This document shows positions 1 through 10,998 of a DNA stretch of 64,000 nucleotides, piece after piece. A program made the position numbers and the translations under genes. The notes under the pieces are model-generated. The model was not told where the DNA came from. It did no database searches and was given only the letters and a program-made list of their open reading frames with translations. The stretch's first letter is position 1. Each line of letters starts with the position of its first letter. Source of the stretch: Margaritifera margaritifera (lineage: Eukaryota; Mollusca; Bivalvia; Unionida; Margaritiferidae); NCBI GenBank assembly GCA_029931535.1, contig JAQPZY010001692.1, forward strand, positions 2,705,001-2,769,000. The letters are read 5' to 3'.

Positions 1-215
1 TCAAATGGAAGAAGTTTCTAATCTTAACTGAGTGACTCATCTCCGATGGAATACCGGTACACATACTGGTATGTATTATAAAGCTTTTAAAATGAACTTT
101 TTCAAAAGTCTTAGTCTGTATCTGTCTGCATAACTAATGGTGCAGCTATGAAAAAAAGCATGTTCTTATTAGTTTTTTTGTATCCATATATTCAAAGTTT
201 GACAAAATTGTTGAT
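1..215. other. Unassigned AT-rich sequence
   Basis: Nothing recognisable before the first satellite units begin near 216. It may be the diverged 5' part of that array. Confidence 0.4.
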
Positions 216-590
216 ATGACCATTCATTCAGAAGTAGTAGTGATAACAAGATTCTCCAGATGGCTGCTGTGGTGGTTATATTGGATGTCAAAGCATAACC
301 ATTTTCATTTAGGACAAACTAAATATCATAAGTTTTCTGGTGAAAACCCTATTACGATACGACTTTCCATTCAGGAGAGTAGCAAAAACAAGATTTTTAA
401 GATAGCTGCCATGGTAACTATACTGGATGTTTGCCAGCACCATTTTCATTTAGGACCAACTAGACCTATGTGTGTTTAAAGTTTCATGGCAATCGTCCAA
501 GGCGGAGCAGCAACAACAAACTTGTGTTAACGGACAGATGGACGTTGGACAAAAGGCCATCCCATAAGCTCTTCTGGTTCATAAACAGCA
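216..590 (+). repeat. Satellite-bearing element, copy R1 (5' truncated)
   Basis: Two to three ~145-bp units (GACCATCCATTCAGGAG-like start, AAGATAGCTGCCATGG core, CACCATTTTCATTTAGGACC tail) are followed by the family's 3' module: a segment like TTTCATGGCAATCCTCCAAG, then CTTGTGTTAACGGACAGATG, then ATAAGCTCTTCTGGTTC. The closing hairpin is damaged here (TTCATAAACAG instead of TATGACCAGTAGAGCT). The short ORFs across it are repeat translations, not genes. Confidence 0.75.
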
Positions 591-1025
591 GAATGCAAAA
601 GTGAACTGTAAGGAAATGCTTGAATTCAGTCTGGGCCATTCACACAATGCTGGGTTCAGGGCTGACTTCTCCATGATTGAGACTGAGGTGTATCGTAAAG
701 TACACCAAAATCCATCCGAGTTGTCAGACAAAGATGCTGAGATTGCAAAGCTCAATGAAGCAATCTCCAGGACCCTGGATGAGATCAAAATGTCTCGACA
801 ACAAACAAAAAAAAACGAACGAGAAGTGGGAAGGGCTTGAGAGACTGAAGAAGGATTTGAAAAAAGGTTGAACTGGTGCTGAAAAAAGCTGTGGATGAAG
901 TAGAAAACAAAACTGAAAGACTGAATCAGGACTTAGCAAAGTCATTTGATTCTTCTACAACTGAATTATCACAACAAAAATGCAGAATTATGGTAACTAT
1001 CAATGATTTAAGACAAATGCATGAT
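583..1025 (+). pseudogene. Coiled-coil protein fragment, frameshifted
   Basis: An open frame runs from 583 (KQQNAKVNCKEMLEF...) to the stop near 840. It continues in a second frame (KWEGLERLKKDLKK) and a third (VELVLKKAVDEVENKTERL... to ...DLEKKTNRQ), ending near 1025. Both frame changes fall at A-runs, near 807-814 and 858-863. The combined ~145 residues are charged, heptad-like coiled coil, with no motif I can assign to a family. No convincing splice sites bound it, and it abuts the 3' end of satellite copy R1. A processed or captured pseudogene is most likely. Homopolymer assembly errors in a real exon are the alternative. Confidence 0.45.
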
Positions 1026-2060
1026 CTGGAAAAGAAGACAAATAGGCAAAAATTTTCAAGATCAGGGCTTCTTCCAGCAGTTTTTTTCATGAATTATCTG
1101 CATGTACCTTTTCGCTTCATCTCTCCCGCCATTTTTCACCTAATTATAGTCTATTCGGCTGGTTTCTTGTTATCTCATTCAAGTTTTTACATTGAGAAAC
1201 TATATTCTATGTACCTGTCTACCATACTGGTGCTGAACTACGTGTATCCCTACCTGTGTCGATATAGAAAACTCCTGTTCAAAATTGTATCCCCAAAAAT
1301 TGTCATATATGAAATTGTATCAATGTCATTCAGGGTCTAGAATTTTTCACCAAAAATTCATAATAATTTTCTTCACAATATGGACTGATTGGCATCTCTA
1401 TATGAATATCTATCAAGGTCATGTTTTGACTCTTACAAAGTAAAACTAGATGTGCACTTCAACTAATTTTTTTCAAAACATCATGTTTCTCCAGGTTGAA
1501 CACAACTGTGAAATTTGTGAGTACACATTGTCCAATTTTGATTACTTATGTATATTAGTGGCAGAAATGGCATTTGGCCCATTTTTTTTTATAGAAATAT
1601 GGACAAAAATAAGAAAAAGTACATTTTCTTTCTTTTTTTTATATACATAAACACATTTACTGTAATTTTCTCTTGATAAACCCATGCTTGATGATAACTT
1701 AAAAGACCATCCATTACTTTTTACAAAATGTTTGCATATACTTAAAAGAAGGCTTTTACCAATGATAAGCACAAGAATAAACAAAGTTGGTTCCCAAAAG
1801 ATCCACGCGACAAAAAGCAAATAATAAATGTCTCAAGAACCACCAGTAACTTACTGTTTGATCATAAAAGTTGGAATTTGAATTTTGTTTTTATTTCTAA
1901 ATCTACTGTGGTCACCCTGTCTCTCAATGTCCTGATATAATGTATTCAACATAATTCCTGCACTGAGCACTTCAAAGATTATTATTTGAGTAAATTGCAT
2001 GAGGTTAAAACTGATCATAAGAAGCACACACAAATGATGTCATAAATAATGTTCCCATCA
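1026..2060. other. Unassigned AT-rich stretch
   Basis: No gene seen. Positions 1047-1092 match 12926-12970 almost exactly (core AGATCAGGGCTTCTTCCAGC), so at least part is an interspersed repeat. The remainder is AT-rich with no clear ORF. Confidence 0.4.
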
Positions 2061-2158
2061 CATGTATGTATGTATGTATGTATGTATGTATGTATGTATG
2101 TATGTATGTATCTATGTATCTATGTATGTATGTATCTATGTATGTATCTATGTATGTA
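2061..2158 (+). repeat. (ATGT)n microsatellite
   Basis: About 24 tetranucleotide units, with interspersed ATCT variants in the distal half. The Met-Tyr-Val-Cys repeat ORF across it is an artefact of the microsatellite. Confidence 0.95.
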
Positions 2159-2341
2159 GTGCTTTATAGCACCTCAGCACAAAAGTGGCCATGTAGTGCC
2201 AACAAAATTAGGTTCTATCACATTTTTAAAATAACAGAAGAGTTAGAGCCATTTGTCCATGCTGGGAGCTTTCCATTTTGGAGATGAATTACATCTCATA
2301 CTGAATAAAAGCTAAGATCTGCTGTTGGTAATGATTTTTTA

Positions 2342-2819
2342 AGGTAGCACTAAACAGTTTCATATGATTGGCCAAGGAGTACTATTTTAGCTCCGATTTT
2401 ATGCATTTACCAAATATTTCATAGTAATTGATATTTTTGAACATTGTTCTTCATTCATGGTCCACTTTCCTCTTCATTTAAGTAATATTTAGGATGAAAT
2501 TGTCACTACCTTGTATATCTCATCGATTTTGTTCTATATGGGTTCTTTATGAGTTTGAAAACCTTGAATTTTAGGGATTTTCATGCGCGGGGTGGGGGGG
2601 GGGTTGGTTGGGGGTTGGTTGGGAGTTGGTTGGTGACTCTAAAGAGGGTAACCATTTGCCATGCCAATCATTTTACTAATTCAGTTTCGCTATTCACTGG
2701 ATAGTTTGAAAATGTATACATGTTGATGGTTATGGAATTTTATTTTGCAGCAGGTGGATTCAGTGGTGAGAGGGTAAATTACTGACCACATTCACAACAA
2801 AAACTATTTAGTGCTACCT
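2342..2819. mobile_element. Candidate MITE with AGGTAGCACTAAA termini
   Basis: AGGTAGCACTAAACAGTTT at the left end is mirrored by AACTATTTAGTGCTACCT at the right end, about 480 bp apart (one mismatch). There is no coding capacity. A target duplication is not clear: the left flank ends TTTTTTA and the right flank starts AACAC. A G-rich run (about 2587-2632) lies inside. The superfamily cannot be assigned. Confidence 0.45.
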
Positions 2820-3595
2820 AACACATGAAGTTAAGTGGTAATGTGACAACAGGAATGGTGGTAAGTTCCCAAAAGATCGTAATGTTCTAGGCGCATTTTA
2901 GCAGCCGCTTCCTTTGCATACGGCATGCTGGAATCATGACATGTATTTAGTAATGAATATTTTCACACAAGTTATGATCTAAAAGGGGTGTGTGCTTATC
3001 AAGGCATGTTTAATATTACACCAAATACGTCATTTTTGACCAATTACTTCATATATTGGGTTGTACAGATCTACAATTACAAGTATGTTATATACCTCCA
3101 ATGGCTAGATCATTTTCTTTCTTCAATTTTCAAGAAATGAAATGCTATATAAAAATGCAGAAGGAGAAAGAACTGTGACCTATATTACTTATGGATCATG
3201 CTTACTTTTGAAACAAATAATATGCAAAAAGTAGAAATTTCTTATTTGAAATATGTAACATTATATGACTTTTTCATAAAAAAAGGACAATTATAGGTCA
3301 CAAACTGAATATTTTTCCAGTGTAAAAAAGAAAACACAACTCTGAACCAACATAAGCTGACTTCTGTTCATCAGAAGGACAAAATGTACATTTTTTATAT
3401 AGATAAATTATATTTGACACATTTCTAGATATTCAAAATTTGCTAGGTTACACATAACTGAACAAAAAGTTGGCACAGCCAAAAAAATAAAGGTTGAAAG
3501 TATCTAAAATATAGGAATTATAAGGACAAATATGATCCATGTAAAAATTTGCCCTAATACGACATTACCAACTGATACAAAGTGTTTAAAACAAG
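2820..3595. other. Unassigned intergenic or intronic DNA
   Basis: AT-rich, with no ORF, splice-bounded exon or repeat homology that I can see within the window. Confidence 0.4.
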
Positions 3596-4221
3596 AGTCC
3601 CTCAATGGGACTGACGCTTTGCTGGGCAAACATAATTTCCAGGAATTCAAGATAAGACCATTTCTTCCTTTTAATTGTCGAGTGTTGAAACCAGCTCTGA
3701 TATTCCTCAGCGATAACAAGATGTTCAAATTAGCTGCTGTGGTACACATATTAGATGTCAGCTTGGCACCATTTACATTTGGGAAAAAGAGACATCATTA
3801 GAAATCTTTTGGTGAAAACCCTATGTCATAATGATCATCTCTTGATGAAAACCCCATACTGATATAGCCATCCATTTGGAAATGAGTAGAGATAATCATA
3901 TTTTAAAGAGATGTCTTTCAATTCAAGAGTAGCAACAACAACCTTTTCAAGATGGCTGCTATGGTAGCCATACTGGACATCAGATTGGCACCATTTTCAT
4001 TTAAGACCAACTGGCCATCATAAGAAGTCTTTTGGTGAAAACCCCACATCAATATGACTTTCTGTTCAAGTAGGGTTGTGATAACAATATTTTTAAGATG
4101 GCTGCCATGGTGGCCATAATGGACATCAGATCAGCACCATTTTCATTTAGGAACAACTAGACATCATAATAAGTTTTTTAGTGACAACCCCATGTTGATA
4201 TGACCATCCATTCAGGAGAAA
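3596..4221 (+). repeat. Satellite-bearing element, copy R2, left part
   Basis: It begins with the 5' hairpin module (AGTCCCTCAATGGGACT), then CAGGAATTCAAGATAAGACC and GTGTTGAAACCAGCTCTGAT, followed by about four ~145-bp units. It is interrupted at 4221 by DIRS copy 1 and resumes at 10682. The break falls inside a unit, between CATTCAGGAG and GTAGCAATAAC. Confidence 0.85.
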
Positions 4222-4499
4222 TGTAGTTTTTTTTTTTTTTTTTTTTGGGGGGGGGGTAAAACTAATTTTAATTATGCAATACTTACCCATCACTATTATA
4301 TAGCTTATTACCTTTTCGTGTCGAAAAATCTCGTCCGTTCGATGTGAAAACATCCTCCCACTTTGAGTGGAGATTTTGTCAACAAGCCACGTCACGCCCG
4401 TGCACCTCTCCGCGCCTGCGCGAACATTCATGTGTTAAATTGATCAAAAACAGAGAAAAATGGAAATTACTCACCATTTGAGGGAGAGATCCACTTTAC

Positions 4500-5600
4500 A
4501 AATTGTTGGAGTCCCTCTGGGCAACATGTTGTGTTGCAACTATGGGTCCCAAGAGAGAATACCTGCGCAATTAGCGGAAGTAGAGAAGGTAGTATGGGAT
4601 CGCCAAAATGCTGCCTTCATGATGTCCTCTAAGGAAGAGTGATTAGATAGGCCCATGAGGCAGTGACGGCTTGAACCTCATGGGCTTTTAGTTTCCTAAA
4701 AGAGAGGTCTCTATCATTAAGGGACTGATAAGCTCTTTTAATTGTGGTGACAATCCAGCGTGAAATAGTAGAGGCCGAAATATCAACGGAACCCTTAAGG
4801 GGAAGGAAAAGACGTTTCATGCCCTTTCTTTCACTTTTGAACCATTTAGATAGAAATGCAGTGCCCTAACTGGGCATAAAAGCCTATCTCGATCATCTCC
4901 AGCACAGATTCGACTGAGACTGGGGATCTCTATAGGTGATGGAGCTACCGCAGGTAACTGAAATTTTTTTTTTTTTACATCCTGGCTGACAAAGGATGGA
5001 AATGGATTCGTAATTGAAATTAAACCGGAGACAGCCAGTGTCAACAGACAATGTATGAATCTCGCTACGTCTTCTCGCAGATGCCAAGCGAGTTAAAACA
5101 CAGTCTTGAGTGTGAGGTCCTGAAAGGAAGCCTCACTCAATGGTTCATAGGGGGTTTTGGTTAAGGACCATAAAACACATGATAGATTCCATCTGGGCGT
5201 AAGAGAGTGGGAGACAGGTCTCTGTAGCTCAAAATACTGAAAGAGATCAGCAAGGTGCGGATCTGAACCGATTTCCGAGCCCTGAGAAAATTTAAGTGTG
5301 TTAGAGATGGCTTCTCTATAGCCCTTGATAGTTGAACTGAACCTCTTTTGTTCTTGAAAAGAACAAAAGGGAATCAGCAATGGCAGTTACCGAAGGACAG
5401 CTGGGATCAACACGTTTCCTACTGTACCAATCACAGAAAATTCTCCACCTGGCATCATAGGCCTTGGATGTAGAAGCTCTCCTGGCCTGAATGATGCAAC
5501 TGGCAACCCGGCCCGAAAACTTGTTCTGGCGGATAGATCGCTTGAGATGAGCCAAGCATGAAGGTGGAGAATGTGTGGGCTGTTGCGTAGGAGGGAGCCC
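4500..5600 (-). pseudogene. DIRS copy 1 tyrosine recombinase remnant
   Basis: It matches the copy-2 recombinase. The N-terminal segment around ARRASTSKAYDARWRIFCDW lies near 5430-5500, the Arg box (SARRRSEIH) near 5055-5090, and the HEVQAV motif near 4670-4690. In the last, the HxxR arginine has become Gln (HEVQ versus HEVR in copies 2 and 3). Several frameshifts and a poly-T insertion at about 4965-4975 are present. It is inactive. Confidence 0.85.
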
Positions 5601-7060
5601 CTGTGTTGTGACAGAAGATCCCTCCTGTAAGAAGGAGACCTGGGTTAATCTATCAATAGGTCTAAAAGATCGTTGACCAAGATCGTTGGGGCCATAATGG
5701 AGCTATGAGAATGATCCGGGCAGTGGAAGTTCTTACTTTTTGCAGAACTTGCGGTAGTAGTTGCAATGGTGGTCCGGGATGGAGAGACGTAAAAGGGAAG
5801 TCTGTTGTTGAGCCTGGTCGCAAACAAGTCCACGAGGGGCCTTCCCCATAGTGAGAAAAGGGGATTCTGTCACTTCGCGGTGAAGAGTCCATTCTATGAG
5901 AACTGATTTGCCTGACCTGGACAGACTGTCCGCTAAAACGTTCTTCTTCCCTGGGATGTGGTGAACTCGGAGGGAAATGTTCTACGAAGTGGCCCAACAG
6001 AGGAAGTTCCAGACCTCCACGGAAAGAGAAGGGGCATGTGTGCCTCCTTAATGTCGGAGATACGCTACGAAATGCGTGTTGTCGGAGGAGACCATGACAG
6101 ATCAACCCCTTTACTCTGTCGATGCACCCTTGCAACGCTAGAAATACAGCTTTCATTTCTAGGTTGTTCCTAGGGGAATCAGAGCTGATAGAGAATCCTT
6201 GTGTGGTTTCCACCTTGCGAGAATGAGAAACTGTAGAGGGCGCATATGGAGCCATCCTAAGGGAATCAGATCTGCAGCGGCATTCAAGGTTACCAAAAGG
6301 GATAGTTAAAGGTAAGCAGACAACAATGTTCTTGCTCGTAGCGCCTCTAGCAGTGCCAGGATTCGATCTATGTGATCCGGTGGAACCCGGAATAAGTTCT
6401 GGTTCACGAAGAAATTCATCCCAACGTAACTTAGATGGGACGAGTTCTGACTTCTCAAGGTTGGGTAAAACAAACCCAACCGAGTTACTGTGAACCAACA
6501 ACGGAACAGGTCCTGATAGCGGGACTGAACCTGAACATTATGGATCAGCTATTCGTGAAAATACTGGAGAATCGGGGTTCCCAGTAATCAGAGATAGGGC
6601 ACTACAACTCCCATAACATGGGTGAAGACTCGGGGTGCAGAAGCGATTCCGAATGACAGAACCCAGAATTGAAAGACTTCCTGGTCCAAGCAAACCCGGA
6701 GGTATTTCCACGGTTTAACAAGGGGGAGATCGAAAATGATACACAATTTCCCACTTTTCTTGCTGAACAGGAAGAATTGGAAGTAGAATGCAGGAGACTG
6801 ATCGTTCAGGAACCTCTTGACTGCCCCTTTCTGTAAAAGGGTGTGCACCTCTTCATTTAATGTTCCCCAAATTGGACTTGTGAAGAACATCGGGGTCCTT
6901 GATAGAGGAGGTTGTTCCCAAAAACTGAAGCCGGTAACCCTCACTTACATAGAAAGGACACACCCATCATCCAAGTTACTTGATCAAGCCTCTGAAAAGA
7001 GGCCTAGACAAGCACCTACAGGGACAATAGGAGAGGAATGCATGGCAGGAGAGGATACGA
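5600..7060 (-). pseudogene. DIRS copy 1 RT-RNase H remnant
   Basis: Fragments of the RT (VCLDQEVFQFWVLSFGIASA, about 6600-6720), a piece of the RNase H region (NNLEMKAVFLALQGCIDRV, about 6110-6170) and the post-RNase H VDLFATRLNNRLPFY block (about 5785-5833) are scattered over three frames. Relative to copy 2, internal stretches are deleted, including much of the RT palm to RNase H connection. Not functional. Confidence 0.85.
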
Positions 7061-7852
7061 GTCCCTAGGGCCATCCCCCCCCCCCACTGCCTTCCTTGGG
7101 AAAGGAAGGTGGGTTGGGGAAGTTCCTCCTGAGGACTTCACTCAGGAGGAGGAGGTCTCATTTGAACTTGTGCATTGGACTGGGGCTGCATCTGTTTTAA
7201 AATTTAGTGGGTGGCCCCTGGGGGCAATTCAACTTAGTGTGCTTCCTGGCCGATTACAATGGGCCAGGTGCAGTTGTGAAGGATCTATGTTCATGATCCT
7301 TCAAATCTTGTGAAGCCACAGTGGGGATGAGTCCTCCGAAGAGGCTCTTGGCTTCCAATGGAACAGCCCTTAAAAGGTCTTTCCCATGGTTAAATAAGAC
7401 CTTTGAGGAGTCCAGCACAATGAGATGGTGGATGTTAGAAGTTCCATTGATAAAACCATTGCGACAGAGAGTGAATTCCGGGATCTCTTGATCACAGCTT
7501 CCAGCACGCATAGTAATGCGGCTGGGTTAAAAGCAGCCTCCCCCAGCATACTAAACGAAGTAGTTGAGAAGAGGTCTGCATGGGAAGCTATGGTGACCAG
7601 AAGCCGGCCTTTCTGCTCAAAGGCTTGATTATTTTAATCGGAAGGCATGCCCAGGCTTCAATTATAATACCCACTTGAGACATCTGCATCCAGCTGGAGA
7701 GGTTCTTAATGGGTTTTCACTTCGGGAATGTACCCAGTAAATAGAGGCAGAGAACAAGGTCTCAAAGTAGAGGGAGGGACAGACCATCTTCTACGCCGTC
7801 TAGCACAGGCTGGCCTGTGGGAGAACCTCTATGACATTTCCTCAATCGTTGA

Positions 7853-7928
7853 GAAATGTAGAAGGAGCAGGAGATCTGGTTGTGGCCGAAGAAATGTAGA
7901 AGGAGCAGGAGATCTGGTTGTGGCCGAA
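7853..7928 (+). repeat. 38-bp perfect tandem duplication in gag of DIRS copy 1
   Basis: The unit GAAATGTAGAAGGAGCAGGA... occurs twice without mismatch (7853-7890 and 7891-7928). 38 is not a multiple of three, so it shifts frame. Confidence 0.95.
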
Positions 7929-8611
7929 TCCCCTGAGATCCTTTAAACTGGAAAGAATCTTCTTGGGCTGTGCGCAAGATGGCTTTGGGCACAAGTTACA
8001 GCGTTATCAAAAGACCAGATCTCTTCCAAATCATCTAAGTGAAAGGAACTGGTGGGACTGATAAGAGGTGACAAAAGAGCTGTTTCTACCTCAATCTCAC
8101 TGGAGTCAACGAGGGTAGATAAATGCATCATCATCTAGAACACTCCGAGCAGTAGAGTGGCTGGACATCATTATGTCCTCTGAGACAGTGACATAGGTGT
8201 ACTCTGCACCATTTCCCGTACTTGTTTGTCTATGTGCTCTAGATGTTCCAGGATAAAGACGAGACCACTTGTCTTTCGTGTATGATGCTATGCTTTCGCC
8301 TTGCTGGTGAATGACACCTGACGAGGGGGCGATGGCGGGACACGAGCCGCGGCATCGCCTCTACTCTGGGCCCCACCTCTCGTACGGATTCATTGGGATA
8401 ATAGGAAAGGGGGGATCCCGATCCGATCCCCTTCCCTCGTCTGAACCCTGTGGGCAGACTCCCAATCCTGTACAAGGTATGATGGTAGAGTTGGGAGATG
8501 GGGTCCTTTTTTGGTCCGATCCCCTATCCCTGCACTACGAGGCCTCTGGGTGATGACTGGTATAAGGTTGAAAGGTTTGAGATGACCGACGACCTGTGAC
8601 GATGTAAGCAG

Positions 8612-8822
8612 CCACCGGGACGAAGTCACCGGTGACCGGTCATCATACACCGACCGGTCATTTCTACCGGTCAATGCACATTGACCGGACTGGTCACCGG
8701 TCAATGCCAGGTGACCAGACTGGCCACCGGTCAATGACCAGTGACCAGACCGGCCACTGGTCAATGCCAGGTGATCTGGACCAGTCACCGGTCAATACCC
8801 GGTGACCGGGCACCGGTCAATG
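8612..8822 (+). repeat. GACCGGT heptamer-like array, DIRS copy 1
   Basis: A degenerate array of ACCGGTCA and CACTGGTCA-type units, about 210 bp, at the same gag position as the arrays at 38613-39102 and 46539-46732. Confidence 0.85.
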
Positions 8823-8929
8823 GCCAGTTAGGCGACATAGATATGTCAGCCTAGTTCGTCTTCATCACTAAACAAGGTGCGGTGCATCTCATCCCATTCG
8901 AGAGGATGCGACACACCACCCTGAGACGA

Positions 8930-9180
8930 GCGGTGCACCTCCTTCCTCGCGGAAGGCAGCTACACGCTACTCTGATATAAGCGGTGCACTTCCTTCCTGG
9001 TGGAAGGCAGCAACTCGCTACTCTGATATAAGCGGTGCACTTAATTCCTGGTGGAAGGCAGCAACACGCTACTCTGATATAAGCGGTGCACTTCCTTCCT
9101 GGTGGAAGGCAGCAACACGCTACTCTGATATAAGCGGTGCACTTCCTTCCTGGTGGAAGGCAGCAACACGCTACCGTTAA
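8930..9180 (+). repeat. 51-bp tandem repeat in gag of DIRS copy 1
   Basis: GCGGTGCAC recurs at 8930, 8981, 9032, 9083 and 9134, exactly 51 bp apart. On the minus strand each unit is 17 codons with a CCCLPPGRKCTAYIRVA pattern. Copies 2 and 3 have a single, differently framed version. Confidence 0.95.
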
Positions 9181-10681
9181 TGTGAGGGGTGTTTGTCTTC
9201 TCCCTTCTGGGAGAGGCGATCTACTCCTGGAACGTTCACTCCCTCCCTTACAGGAGAGGCCCAACCTGTCTCTGGACTCTTGAGATTGGTCCCATAGACT
9301 CCTGGGACCCCGGAGTGTTCTGAGCTTGTAGAACTAGTCTTCTCCCAGTGTGTTCCTGCCTGAGGCTCTATAAGAGAAAAAAAATTTGAAAATTCAGACA
9401 ATGATGTGGATTAACGTTTCTTCCGCCCTCTATACATGCGTCTGGAATCAGCTAGATTGCAGATTCATTAGTCATTTGTGCGAGAGGTATGTAGTTTTTC
9501 TTACGTGTACACTTGAACACGTGAGGCAGTCTGGCTAAGTGTCCCAAGGGCCCTTCTTGTGGCCACACTTCCTACAGACTGACCCGACATTGTTCCCTGA
9601 AAAAAAAAGTTATCTGAAAGACAACAATAATAATACAAATAATATTGTATTATTCTTCATACGTAAAACTCACCTGTCTGTATGTACCGGGTGTTATATA
9701 CACCCAGTATATTTGCACAAGGTAACCAATTGTTCCCTGAATTAAGAATTTATCTGAAGGAGAACAATAATAATAATAATAACAATATTGTATTGTTTCC
9801 ACAAGTGAAAACTCGCCTCGTTTGAATATACCGCTATATATAAAATAATACAATAATAAAACGTGTAAAACTCACCTTTTATTTCCACACGTGAAAAACT
9901 CACCCTTTTCGTATATATCGCGTGCTATATGCACATCAGTTCACCTCGCTCTGTTTGCATATACTTTAGCGGTCTATATGCACCACAGTGGATTTTGTCT
10001 AAAGGTAAACAATATACATACATGTTAACAAGGATAGGAGTCTAGTTTTCTTGACAAACTTTATTGTTCTCAAGAAAGTACAGAATAGCAATGCGACGCG
10101 TCACGCGTGGTTATTAAAAATACAATTGATGAATTAGCAAACAGAATATTTAATCAAATATTCAATTGGTAGAATTATGCACCTGCTAATTGCGGCGCTA
10201 TCCCGGTTGTCTATGTTACGTTGTAATGAACACACAAGACTTACCGTGAGCTAAATTGTATTTCTGAAAAGAAAAAATATATGGTGTACCCTAACCCCTA
10301 AGGACGGAATACACGTGGTAATCTAGAAAGACTCTTTCTAGAACAAACACTGACGTAGGACAGCATAAGACACATAAGACGAGATGGATAAATGTAACCC
10401 AGATGAATTTAGGCTGAAAGGAGAACTCAAACGTGGTTGAAAACCGCAGCAGACAATTTTTCTCTGGTTACGTTCGCACGACACAACCATTAGCCATGGC
10501 GTCCATGAAAAAGATGAATGTTCGCGCAGGCGCGGAGAGGTGCACGGGTGTGACGTGTCTTGTTGACAAAATCTCCACTCAAAGTGGGAGGATGTTTTCA
10601 CATCGAACGGACGAGATTTTTCGACACGAAAAAGTAATAAGCTATATAATAGTGATAGGATAATGTATTGCTGCTATTAAA

Positions 10682-10855
10682 GTAGCAATAACAAGATTTT
10701 TAAGATGGCTACTGTGGCCGCCATATTGGATGTCCAAGCAGCACCATTTTCATTTAGAACCAACTAGAGTTTAGGAGGAGTAGCGATAACAAACTTGTGC
10801 TAATGGACAAATGGATGATGGACAACAGACCTTCTGGTCTATGGCCAGTAGAGCT
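10682..10855 (+). repeat. Satellite-bearing element, copy R2, right part
   Basis: It continues the unit interrupted at 4221 (GTAGCAATAACAAGATTTTT, AAGATGGCTACTGTGG) and ends in a shortened 3' module (CTTGTGCTAATGGACAAATG, then CTTCTGGTCTATGGCCAG and AGAGCTAAAA). Confidence 0.85.
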
Positions 10856-10998
10856 AAAAAAAACAAAAAAAACAACCAAAAAAACAAAGAAAGTATTTAT
10901 GAACTTTTGAGAGACTTGTAAAATCCAATGACTCGTTAGGCATTGTGCATAATATTCTGGTTCTAGCAATCTCTGACACAGGGACATGTGAAGTAACA

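Larger units (their letters stand above)
7060..9590 (-). pseudogene. DIRS copy 1 gag remnant with expanded internal repeats
   Basis: The ATG equivalent lies at 9588-9590, with a degraded Cys/His N-terminus. The gag body is recognisable at about 7254-7511 (LFGGLIPTVASQDLKDHEHR) and 7728-8135. Three repeat expansions lie inside: a 38-bp perfect tandem duplication (7853-7928), a GACCGGT-type array (8612-8822) and a 51-bp tandem repeat (8930-9180). Copies 2 and 3 carry only one unit of the 51-bp and 38-bp segments. Confidence 0.8.
4222..10681 (-). mobile_element. DIRS-type retrotransposon, copy 1 (decayed, no ICR)
   Basis: The left end is TGTAG plus a long T-run and G-run; the right end is TTGCTGCTATTAAA. 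Inverted terminal repeats are recognisable at about 4265-4430 and 10520-10655. Recombinase, RT-RNase H and gag remnants follow the order of copy 2, but frames are broken throughout. Between the left ITR and the 3' end of the recombinase gene, the ~190 bp that hold the internal complementary region in the other copies are missing (junction near 4430-4437). It is inserted inside satellite copy R2. Confidence 0.9.

Noticed and set aside
3532..3801. ORFs with DNKIFKLAAVVDILDV-like peptides repeated at several loci
   Set aside because: They are translations of the ~145-bp satellite units (AAGATGGCTGCTGTGG...), present in arbitrary frames.
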